A stretch of 64,000 nt of DNA from NCBI GenBank assembly GCA_001940855.1, contig MSGS01000047.1, positions 1-64,000 of the forward strand, written 5' to 3'. Shown in pieces: positions 57,390 to 64,000 of this stretch. The notes under the pieces were generated by a model. The model made no database searches. It was not told the origin of the DNA and worked only from the letters and a program-made list of their open reading frames with translations. Each line of letters starts with the position of its first letter. Within the stretch, counting starts at the first letter, position 1. Made by a program: the position numbers and the translations under genes. Source of the stretch: Christensenellaceae bacterium Phil1. Its GTDB lineage: Bacteria; Bacillota; Clostridia; Christensenellales; CAG-138.

Positions 57390-57415
57390 GGTGACCTCCT
57401 TGCAAGCAGCGCCAA

Positions 57416-57437
57416 ATGCTGCGCGTGGGCGCAGCAT
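57416..57437 (-). promoter_or_regulatory. Leader hairpin of the response-regulator remnant
   Basis: Perfect 9-bp stem (57416-57424 with 57429-57437) and a four-base loop between the promoter and the ribosome site. Confidence 0.4.
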
Positions 57438-57453
57438 CGGCATGATGAATTTT

Positions 57454-57482
57454 ATACTATCAGAATATCACCTTTCCGTCAA
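57454..57482 (-). promoter_or_regulatory. Promoter of the response-regulator remnant
   Basis: Minus strand TTGACG (57477-57482), 17-base spacer, TAGTAT (57454-57459). It overlaps the end of the coiled-coil protein gene. Confidence 0.5.
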
Positions 57483-58216
57483 AGGGGGCAGATGCCGCTT
57501 TCGCAGCCGGTGTTGCCCCAGATGTAATTGTACAGCTCACACAGCCGGCCGTCGATCTCCGTAAGACGGTTGTAGTCGGCGATCAGCGAGTCCTTTTCCG
57601 CGTCGGTCAGGATGCTCAGGCTGCGGATGAAGGCGGCCTCATCGTAGTTGTCGAAGTCGTAGTCGTCCGGAAGATTGAAGTACGCTTCATCTACCTTGTC
57701 CCACAGGTCAGCGTGCTTTTCGCAGACGCGGTCATACTCCTGCTCCAGGGTGTCGATCTCATCCAGCACCTTGGGGTCGGCCTCTTCCAGTGCCTTCTCG
57801 TAGAGCGGCATATTGTCGCAGTCGGGCAGCTTCTCATACAGCGCCTCCATTTGGGCGTCCAGCTCGTTCAGCTCCTTGATATCCGCCAGAAGCGTTTCCT
57901 TCTCCGCTTCGGTCAGGGCGTTGGTGTCGCGGATAAACGCCGCTTCGTCAAAGTTTGTGAAGTCATAGTCGTCGGGCAGGGCGTTGCAGATTTCGTCCAG
58001 CTTTTCCCACAGCACCGCGTTTCTCTGGAAGATGGCGTCACTCTTTTCCTCAATCGCCTCGATCTGCTCCCAGACGGCGTCCTCATTCTCGGCGGCAATT
58101 TTAGTAACAGGCTCCATTGGCGCGGATGTGGCGGCAAAGGCGGAGGTTGCCGTGCCGATGGCCGATACCACCAACGCCAGTGCCAGTGCAAGGCCCCAAA
58201 TCGTTTTCTTTTTCAT
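57479..58216 (-). CDS. Secreted coiled-coil protein with two tandem repeats, lacking a native start region
   Basis: 245 residues. N-terminal signal peptide (A-F-A-A cleavage near 29), then two homologous helical repeats of about 90 residues, each with L-P-D-D-Y-D-F-x-N-x-D-E-A-A-F-I-R, and a short tail with Cys. Highly acidic. Upstream of the ATG there is no ribosome site: the sequence changes directly into an amylase-type gene fragment on the other strand. The 5' control region was therefore probably lost by recombination. Originally it may have preceded the response regulator whose remnant lies downstream. Function unknown. Confidence 0.7.
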   Translation of the reverse strand: MKKKTIWGLALALALVVSAIGTATSAFAATSAPMEPVTKIAAENEDAVWEQIEAIEEKSDAIFQRNAVLWEKLDEICNALPDDYDFTNFDEAAFIRDTNALTEAEKETLLADIKELNELDAQMEALYEKLPDCDNMPLYEKALEEADPKVLDEIDTLEQEYDRVCEKHADLWDKVDEAYFNLPDDYDFDNYDEAAFIRSLSILTDAEKDSLIADYNRLTEIDGRLCELYNYIWGNTGCESGICPL

Positions 58217-59060
58217 GGTATTTTATGGAACCACTCAGATATTCTATTCTTCTGCAGATGTGATTGTCTACTCCAGACAGTTTTTCAGCAAACAAGTCGT
58301 TGTTGCCATCAATCGGCATCCAACCCAAGCTTATGCGATCCCTTCTCTGGTTACTTCACTCCCCAATGGTACTTACAGCGATGTCTTAAGTGGGCTACTC
58401 TATGGTGAAGGCATAACTGTAAGCAATGGCACCATCCCAAGTTTTACTCTTACTGGCGGTGAAGTTTGCGTGTGGTCGCACAATCCCGTGATGGATCCTG
58501 ATATTCCCTGTATCGGAGATGTAATCTCAACGATGGGCAGAGCCGGTAATACTGTCTATATTTACGGACGCGGCTTAGGTGGTACCCCTACGGTCAAGTT
58601 TGGTTCGGCAGTTGCCACGGTGGTGTCCTCATCTGACACATTGATTGAGGTGCTTGTTCCCGGCAGTGCCACAGTGGGCGAAAACACCATTACCGTAACA
58701 AAAGGTTTTAATGTCAGCAATGGATTCAAATATACTGTTCTGTCCGGGGATCCCAATCAGGTGATCTTCCATGTTAACGCAAGCACAAATTACGGAGAAA
58801 CGATTCACATTGTTGGCTCCATTCCAGAACTGGGCAGTTGGGACACAAACAAATGCACCGAGGCTATGATGTGTCCGAATTATCCAGAGTGCTTCCTTCA
58901 TGTAAGTGTGCCTGCCGGAACGACGTTTTCTTTTAAGTTTATCAAGAAGGACGCCAATGGGAATGTCACCTGGGAGCACTCGCCAAACAGAGTCTTTACC
59001 TCTTCGAGCAGTCTAACGGGAACTGCAGATACTCCAGTATACACTTGGGGCAGCAACTAG
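58211..59060 (+). pseudogene. 3' fragment of a cyclodextrin glucanotransferase / maltogenic-amylase type gene
   Basis: The frame reads Y-G-T-T-Q and V-V-V-A-I-N-R, corresponding to the end of the catalytic barrel and the C domain (Y-S-D-V-L-S-G, ending G-G-E-V-C-V-W). An IPT/TIG domain (V-Y-I-Y-G-R-G-L-G-G, about 58540-58740) and a C-terminal CBM20 starch-binding domain (I-V-G-S-I-P-E-L-G-S-W) with a normal stop at 59058 follow. Domain order C-D-E is that of CGTases. The catalytic A and B domains and the signal peptide are missing; the frame remains open to the left only by chance through the coiled-coil gene. Without catalytic domain or start it is a remnant. Confidence 0.75.
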
Positions 59061-59631
59061 TGTTTTATGCTGAAACAACAATTCCACGGCTTTTAGCAGT
59101 TCTGATGTTTGCAACTGCCAGCGCAACTGAACCCACCCGTGATTTCTGTGGATTATTCCCCTGCATATTGCCAAATATGCCGCAAGCAGGGGCAATGACC
59201 GCACAGAACCGGGACTTCCTCTCTGCGCCGTACCCCTTTGACCACATATTTGCCCACAGACAGCGAAAAGCCGCCCCGCCGGGGATTTTAGCATGGGAAT
59301 AATATCATCGATATCGATTGCGGCTGCGGGAATCGGCACTCGGAGCACCGTCGGCTGGCCCGTCTGAGACTGGATGACATGGAGGAGTTCAATGCGCTGG
59401 TGGAATACAAGCGCGGGCTGCGGGAAAATGTGTCTGCCTCGATTGCCTGTGAGGAGAGCTCTACGGCAGCATCAACGCCTGCCAATGGGACAGGTCGATC
59501 ACCAAGCAGGAAGCAGAATACCTGAGGGAGAAATACCTGTAAGCGCGGATTCTTAGACTACACCGCTGCGCAGGGGATAGAGCGTCACTCTGATGCGACA
59601 CAAGACGATGCTTCAAAAGCGAAAAGCGAGA
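59061..59631. other. Gene-poor stretch with fragments
   Basis: About 570 bases between the amylase remnant and the terminator of the DUF1254 gene. It contains one broken coding remnant (59350-59541) and no intact gene. Confidence 0.45.
59350..59541 (+). pseudogene. Remnant of a small mobile-element-type hypothetical protein
   Basis: One frame reads L-R-L-D-D-M-E-E-F-N-A-L-V-E-Y-K-R-G. After a shift the next frame reads Y-G-S-I-N-A-C-Q-W-D-R-S-I-T-K-Q-E-A-E-Y and ends normally at 59541. The composition is that of small helical proteins carried by conjugative elements in Clostridia. Start is absent and the frame is broken. Identity uncertain. Confidence 0.3.
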
Positions 59632-59668
59632 AAAAGCTGCCGGGGAGTTGCGCTCCCCGGCAGCTTTT
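59632..59668. terminator. Strong bidirectional terminator
   Basis: Perfect 16-bp stem (59632-59647 with 59653-59668), five-base loop, with T-tracts on either strand. It serves the DUF1254 gene (minus). Confidence 0.85.
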
Positions 59669-59705
59669 GTGTCTATGAAAGAGCGGCTTTCAAACGAGGT
59701 TCCCT

Positions 59706-61076
59706 TTAGCCGATCGCCGTGATGGTTGGCGCCGTCCAGGTCTTAAGCGCCTCCATATCCGGCGTATAGATACGCATAAAGAGGTGGAAGCCACCGTCCG
59801 CGACCGGGAGCCAGTTCGTCGTGTCTGCCGGCGCGTCCTTCGACAAGATCACATCCACAGAGCCGTCATCATTCCGCTTCAGCCCCGAGCGGTCGTTGAT
59901 GCAGTAGCGGTCGATGGGGTTATCGATGAGGAAATCGTCGTCGCCGTATGCGGTGATCGACCAGAAGCCGCCATAAAGAACCTGCGGATCGCTCTCAAAG
60001 TGGAGCAGATAGGACTTTTCTCCCGTCAGGGGATTCCCGTCAGCGTCCTTATCCGTCTTGGGATACAGGGCTATCTCCACGGTATTTGCCCCAAGCCCGG
60101 CGATCGCCACCAGCGCACGGTAGGCATATTCCGTGCCGAAATCCCCGATCGGCGCGCCGAAATAGCTCCACTGACCCAGCTTGTTGGAATACTTCATGCC
60201 CTCTGCCGCGAGCTTCGGGCGAAGACCCTGAAGCATCTCCTGCCAGCTCGTCTGCACATCCCCGGTCAAAACGGCTGCGTCAAATTTCATACCGGGGCCA
60301 ACGCCGACTGCCGCGAGCTTTTCCAGCAGCTCTGCGTCAGCAGCGGACGGCGGATTGCTCTCCATCAGTGCGTTTGCCTTGCTGAAGAATGTGACCGGGT
60401 CCAGCGAGAGAACCTTGTTGGCGGGAACATAGTTGTTTTCCTCCTGATAGCTCCCCTTCGGAGGCTGATATGCCTCTCCGCTCAGGTAGGCGGACAGCGG
60501 CAGGAGCTTCATGCCAGCCTGAATGGCATAGACATTCGGAAGATCCGCCTCGCCGGAGAGCACGGTTCTGGTGATGGACCACGCCATAGCGGTAGGAACA
60601 TCGATGCGGATCACGTCCTCCGGCAGGTCGCCGCTCCAATTTGAGCGCGTGATCGCATAGGCTCCGGCACGGTCGAGGACAGCGGCGGTGTTTGTCCATG
60701 CGTCAAGCACCTGCACCTTGCAGAAGCGATCCGTTTCCGGTAGCACATAGACCATCGGCTCCTCGCTCAGGTCGTACCACACCTGTGAATAGATGGTGTC
60801 CACATTCGGACTGACCACGTTTTTGAACTGCGCGTTGGCAAGCGCCACGCCGTGCATGAATTGATTGACAGGCGCCTTGCCGGGGACGGGTTCCTCCGTA
60901 TTCGTTGCGGAGGTCTTCGTTGCGTCCATTAGCACCAGCGGGAATGCATAAATGTACGCCTCCTCGATGGTTTCCCACACATCTCCGGCAGGCAAAGCGT
61001 CCTCCGGCTTGGCAGTCCCTGCACAGCCGGACAGCAATATGACCATGCAGAGCAGCAGTGTTGCGATTTTCTTCAT
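59706..61076 (-). CDS. DUF1254/DUF1214 lipoprotein
   Basis: 456 residues. Lipoprotein signal with L-S-G-C (Cys near 18). DUF1254 region (A-Y-I-Y-A-F-P-L-V near 42, S-P-N-V-D-T-I-Y near 88) followed by the C-terminal DUF1214 region (Y-G-G-F-W-S-I-T near 370). Exported and membrane-attached. The family is of uncertain function. Here it lies 57 bases after an alkyl sulfatase in the same direction, suggesting joint use on a sulfated or long-chain substrate. Codon use favours ATC and CTG, unlike genes before 57 kb. Confidence 0.88.
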   Translation of the reverse strand: MKKIATLLLCMVILLSGCAGTAKPEDALPAGDVWETIEEAYIYAFPLVLMDATKTSATNTEEPVPGKAPVNQFMHGVALANAQFKNVVSPNVDTIYSQVWYDLSEEPMVYVLPETDRFCKVQVLDAWTNTAAVLDRAGAYAITRSNWSGDLPEDVIRIDVPTAMAWSITRTVLSGEADLPNVYAIQAGMKLLPLSAYLSGEAYQPPKGSYQEENNYVPANKVLSLDPVTFFSKANALMESNPPSAADAELLEKLAAVGVGPGMKFDAAVLTGDVQTSWQEMLQGLRPKLAAEGMKYSNKLGQWSYFGAPIGDFGTEYAYRALVAIAGLGANTVEIALYPKTDKDADGNPLTGEKSYLLHFESDPQVLYGGFWSITAYGDDDFLIDNPIDRYCINDRSGLKRNDDGSVDVILSKDAPADTTNWLPVADGGFHLFMRIYTPDMEALKTWTAPTITAIG

Positions 61077-61133
61077 AATATCCTCCTTATACAGAACATA
61101 TTGATCGACGTTCGGGTTTCTTGTCCGGTCGCA

Positions 61134-63173
61134 TTACGGCTCGATGATGTTGAAATACAGCTCAAAGGCGGCCATGCTGTCGCAAAGCGTTTGGAGCAGC
61201 GCCGCATCACCCTTTTCAACGGTGATGAGTCTTTCGATATTCTCCTGGTTTCCGCTCGTTATGGCAAGAATTCCGATCCGGGGCGTGGAGATCGTCAGGT
61301 CGGCGTCGTCCGAAAGTGCATCCTTATAGTACAGGAGTACGCCGTGGTGGATCTTGAGCAGATAATCGTCGCCGTCCGTCAGCTTGAGGTTTATGGTGAA
61401 GGAGCGGTCTTGGAGCTTTTCCGTATCCATGACGATACCCATGTAATCCAGCATGGTCTGTGCGTCCATGCCCTGCGCGGTGGTGCCGACGCCGAGCCGT
61501 GCCGCCTTCGGGTACTGCCCGGTGCCGTTTCGCAGCTCAAAGGCCGCCGCGAGGTAAGCGTTTCTCCATGCGCCGGACTCCGCCTGATACCCAAGCTGCT
61601 CCAGCGCGTCCGCGCACAGGCAGCGGGCATCCCGGTTTTCCGGGTCGGCAAATACCAGTGTGTTCGTGATCTGCGCGACCCACTGATACTCGCCCTTTTC
61701 ATAATCGGCGCGCGCCATCTCAAGCACCTTGCCGGTGTCACCGAGGTACGCCATGAGCTTTTTGGCATATTCGCTCGGCTCCAGCTCGTCCAGATGGATC
61801 GGGTTTGCGTCGTACCAGCCCATATATTTCTGATAGACCGCCTTGACATTGTGCTTCAGCGTGCCGTAATACTGCCGGGTATACCATACCCGTTCCAAGT
61901 CCTCCGGCAGCCGGATTATGGTGGCGATCTCTGTGGAGGTGTAGCCCTCGTTGATGTACAAAAGGGTCTGGTCGTGGATGAACTTATAGACCGCCGCCGT
62001 GTTGGTCAGATATTCGCTGACGGCTGCTTTGCCCCAATGGGGCCAGTTGTGCGCCTGAAAGACGACCTCGGCGTCGGGGAAGAGCGACTGCGCCTCGGTG
62101 ATATAACGCGCCCAGCCGTTCGCGTCCCTCACCTCGGCGCCGCGCAGCGTATAGAGATTGTGCATCGTCCCGCTGCAATTCTCCGCCATCCAGAGGGCCT
62201 TGCTGTCGGGGAAATAGGTGTTCATCTCGGCGGGGGATTCCGTCCCTGGCGTCTGCTGGAAGATCACCCGCACGCCGTCAATGGTCGTTTCAAAAACCGG
62301 CTCTGCGACCTCGTAGCTCGGCGCAATATAGCCGACCCCGTTCTGCACCGCAGTCAGTCCGATGCCAACCGAAAGGCGGCCCTGCTCGCCATAGGGCAGC
62401 ATGGAGCCATACTGCAAAAACGCCCGCCGCTTCATTGCTGTGCCGACAAAGACGTTTTCCTTCATCACTGCGTCCGCATAGCCCTTCGGCACGATGATCG
62501 CGGTCTTTCCGGAGGCGAGTTGCTCGTCAAGCGGCAGGCTGCGGTCCGCGACCTCCTCGGGCGCGATCAGTCCCTCGATACCGCCATAGTGGTCCACATG
62601 CGCATGGCTGACCACAACGGCGACGATCCGCCCATCGCCCATCTCGGAGCGGAAGAGCTTCAGCGCCTCCTCCGCGGTATATCGGCTACTGCCGCAGTCC
62701 ATGACGATCCAGCCGTGTTCGCTGCGGACGAAGGTGATATTGGAAATATCGTAGCCGCGCACCTGATAGATGCCGTCGGTGACCTCAAAAAGGCCGTAAA
62801 TGTGGTTTAGCTGCGTGTTCCGCCAAAGGCTGGGGTTTGCGGTGTCCGGCGCGTCCTTGTCGAGAAAGGCATAGGCGTCCTGTGTCCACACGGCTCTTCC
62901 TTCCTCGTCGCGGAGATCCAGCGTGTCCGGCGCGGCGAGAAAGCCCCGGTTCGCATTTTCAAGCTCTGTGGTATCCGCAAAGTCCAAAAGCGCGTATACC
63001 TGCTGTTTGGCGTCGATCGTGTACTGGGTCGCCGGCTTGCTCTCGGCATTCAGCACTGCGTCCGTGCCTGCGCTCACCGCAGGAGCGCTGCTTTTTTCCG
63101 GACTGCCGCAGGCAGTCAATGCGGCAGCCAGTATGCCCGTCACAAGGAGCATACAGATCCATTTCTTCTTCAT
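61134..63173 (-). CDS. Alkyl sulfatase of the SdsA/BDS1 (class III) type, lipoprotein
   Basis: 679 residues from the ATG at 63173 (GGGAGG upstream); the longer frame runs through the promoter region. Lipobox T-A-C (Cys near 21). Metallo-beta-lactamase domain with H-A-H-V-D-H-Y-G-G near 235, N-V-F-V-G-T-A-M-x-R-R-A near 290, P-A-E-M-N near 345 and A-E-N-C-S-G-T-M-H-N near 360. A dimerisation domain follows, then a C-terminal SCP2-like domain. It hydrolyses primary alkyl sulfates (SDS-like) in known members. Here it is predicted to be extracellular and membrane-anchored, which is rare to see in this type of organism. Likely cotranscribed with the DUF1254 gene. Confidence 0.93.
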   Translation of the reverse strand: MKKKWICMLLVTGILAAALTACGSPEKSSAPAVSAGTDAVLNAESKPATQYTIDAKQQVYALLDFADTTELENANRGFLAAPDTLDLRDEEGRAVWTQDAYAFLDKDAPDTANPSLWRNTQLNHIYGLFEVTDGIYQVRGYDISNITFVRSEHGWIVMDCGSSRYTAEEALKLFRSEMGDGRIVAVVVSHAHVDHYGGIEGLIAPEEVADRSLPLDEQLASGKTAIIVPKGYADAVMKENVFVGTAMKRRAFLQYGSMLPYGEQGRLSVGIGLTAVQNGVGYIAPSYEVAEPVFETTIDGVRVIFQQTPGTESPAEMNTYFPDSKALWMAENCSGTMHNLYTLRGAEVRDANGWARYITEAQSLFPDAEVVFQAHNWPHWGKAAVSEYLTNTAAVYKFIHDQTLLYINEGYTSTEIATIIRLPEDLERVWYTRQYYGTLKHNVKAVYQKYMGWYDANPIHLDELEPSEYAKKLMAYLGDTGKVLEMARADYEKGEYQWVAQITNTLVFADPENRDARCLCADALEQLGYQAESGAWRNAYLAAAFELRNGTGQYPKAARLGVGTTAQGMDAQTMLDYMGIVMDTEKLQDRSFTINLKLTDGDDYLLKIHHGVLLYYKDALSDDADLTISTPRIGILAITSGNQENIERLITVEKGDAALLQTLCDSMAAFELYFNIIEP

Positions 63174-63270
63174 AAGCGTTCCTCCCTCGCTTGGAAAGGC
63201 TCTCCAGCAGGACTTTCCCGCTGGGGATGAGTGCCGCACGATCGCAGCCCTTCCCGCTTCTATACTGCGC

Positions 63271-63299
63271 AGTTTAGCGTAACATCGCGCGAATTGCAA
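63271..63299 (-). promoter_or_regulatory. Promoter of the sulfatase operon
   Basis: Minus strand TTGCAA (63294-63299), 17-base spacer, TAAACT (63271-63276). The -35 lies inside the first 21-bp repeat. Confidence 0.55.
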
Positions 63300-63347
63300 T
63301 AGACCTTGCGCGAACAGCGTAAAACTTTGCGCGAATAGCGCGTTTTG
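63285..63347. repeat. Three 21-bp-phased direct repeats (probable LytTR operator)
   Basis: The core GCGCGAA occurs at 63287, 63308 and 63329, exactly 21 bases apart. Units 2 and 3 share TTGCGCGAA-x-AGCG. A weaker fourth unit may lie at 63265-63285. LytTR proteins bind pairs of 9-bp direct repeats about 12 bases apart, i.e. a 21-22-base period, and a LytTR gene starts 60 bases away. Confidence 0.75.
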
Positions 63348-63348
63348 C

Positions 63349-63377
63349 TTGCTTTGCATCAAAGACCGTGGTATTCT
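63349..63377 (+). promoter_or_regulatory. Promoter of the LytTR gene
   Basis: TTGCTT (63349-63354), 17-base spacer, TATTCT (63372-63377). The -35 begins two bases after the third 21-bp repeat, the usual position for an activator. Confidence 0.5.
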
Positions 63378-63406
63378 GTGAAAAAAGCAAATCGTGAGGG
63401 AGCGCT

Positions 63407-64000
63407 ATGAGATCCAACGGTATTTCCGTCATTTCCAACCGCAGGCACATCAGCCTGCCGACAGAGGACATTCTCTATATTCAGCTGGCGGGGCGTCGGG
63501 CGGTCATCCATGCCTCCGGCGGCAGGACCTACGAAACCTACACCACCATAGAAGAACTGGAGCAGGTGCTGGGCAGCGGCTTTATCCGCACCGACCGTGC
63601 CACGCTGGTGGCCGCCAAGGGCATCCATGCCATTGGCAGGCAGATCGAGCTTATCAACGGTGAAACGCTGGACTACGCCCACCGGAGAAAGCGGGGGCTC
63701 AAGGAACAGCTGCGCACCGATTGGCGGCAGATCGCGCAGAGCCTGTCCGACAGCGACACGCCTGCCACGCGGGAAGACTATCAGCGGCATTATGCCAGCT
63801 ATGACAGTGCACCCTTTGCATTTGCCGACATCGAGATGGTCTTCAACGAGAAGCGTGCCGCCGTGGACTGGATATTCCGCTACGCCAACGAGGCGCTGGC
63901 GAGGCTGGAAAAAAAGCCGCTGGAGCAGCTCATTGACCGCTCCTTCGGCAGCATTTTTCCCAATATGGACGACAAGTGGCTGCGGGTCTACGAGCGCACA
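63407..64000 (+). CDS. LytTR-PAS transcriptional regulator (3' partial)
   Basis: 198 codons visible; the frame is open at the right edge. Start at 63407 after GAGGGAG. The LytTR DNA-binding domain is at the N-terminus (about residues 10-100: L-P-T-E-D-I-L-Y-I-Q, a mid-domain T-T-I-E-E-L-E-Q-V-L, F-I-R-T-D-R-A-T-L-V). After a linker comes a PAS-like sensor domain from about 140 (F-R-Y-A-N-E-A-L, F-G-S-I-F-P-N-M). This order, DNA-binding first and sensor last, is the reverse of AgrA/AlgR-type regulators. Divergent from the sulfatase operon, which it presumably controls. Confidence 0.85.
   Translation, partial: MRSNGISVISNRRHISLPTEDILYIQLAGRRAVIHASGGRTYETYTTIEELEQVLGSGFIRTDRATLVAAKGIHAIGRQIELINGETLDYAHRRKRGLKEQLRTDWRQIAQSLSDSDTPATREDYQRHYASYDSAPFAFADIEMVFNEKRAAVDWIFRYANEALARLEKKPLEQLIDRSFGSIFPNMDDKWLRVYERT

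Larger units (their letters stand above)
57155..57478. other. Junction region after operon C
   Basis: About 320 bases holding a response-regulator fragment with its own ribosome site, leader hairpin and promoter (listed separately). The first 150 bases show no gene. This looks like the left edge of a mosaic or acquired segment. Confidence 0.5.

Noticed and set aside
57984-58210. N-terminal extension of the CGTase-type frame into the coiled-coil gene
   Set aside because: It is antisense to a clearly coding region, shows no domain similarity and has no ribosome site. The frame is open by chance.
1-64000. CRISPR arrays, tRNA or rRNA genes, prophage
   Set aside because: No regularly spaced repeat-spacer pattern, cloverleaf sequence, rRNA segment or phage structural gene was seen.

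Overview
The window reads as a chromosomal piece of an anaerobic Firmicute, most likely class Clostridia. Supporting signs are strong GGAGG-type ribosome binding sites before almost every gene, a PyrD/PyrK dihydroorotate dehydrogenase pair, a single-chain PurL, a ZTP riboswitch before purE and the general style of the surface, sigma-factor and transporter genes. I cannot name a genus. No rRNA, tRNA, CRISPR array or intact insertion sequence was seen.

Layout. 1-1.3 kb: end of a membrane-anchored surface protein. 1.7-3.1 kb: an ECF sigma factor with its zinc-finger anti-sigma partner, followed by a small degraded mobile-element scar. 3.7-14.6 kb (minus): peptide-import operon A, with aspartoacylase-like protein, two permeases, binding lipoprotein, two ATPases (one frameshifted), S9 peptidase, amidohydrolase and M20-type protein; it is divergent from a LysR regulator (15.0-16.0 kb). 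16.2-33.4 kb (minus): a pyrimidine operon pyrC-K-D-F-E-B-I running towards a purine operon purE-C-F-M-N-O-H-D-L. A promoter, a ZTP-type aptamer and an intrinsic terminator sit at the junction. 33.6-36.4 kb (plus): an M20 peptidase broken by an amber codon, plus a YfcC-type permease. 36.6-42.1 kb (minus): peptide-import operon B with a long leader containing a terminator. 42.6-47.1 kb (minus): peptidase T, a small lipoprotein and a tandem amidohydrolase pair. 47.2-57.2 kb: an XRE-type regulator divergent from peptide-import operon C (two permeases, two ATPases, binding lipoprotein, M14 carboxypeptidase, S9 peptidase). 57.2-59.7 kb: a mosaic of gene fragments. 59.7-64.0 kb: a DUF1254 lipoprotein and an SdsA-type alkyl sulfatase, divergent from a LytTR-PAS regulator.

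How it works together. Outside nucleotide synthesis, most of the window is devoted to catching, importing and hydrolysing peptides: three separate five-gene ABC importers, two of them co-transcribed with their own peptidases. An unusual thread is that several hydrolase-family proteins have lost residues normally essential for catalysis while staying full length: the M20 protein of operon A, the aspartoacylase-like protein of operon A, one of the two tandem amidohydrolases, and the PurF homologue (no N-terminal Cys). The last 7 kb look different in codon preference from the rest and are probably acquired DNA. There, three helix-phased 21-bp repeats lie between the sulfatase and LytTR promoters and look like a dedicated operator.
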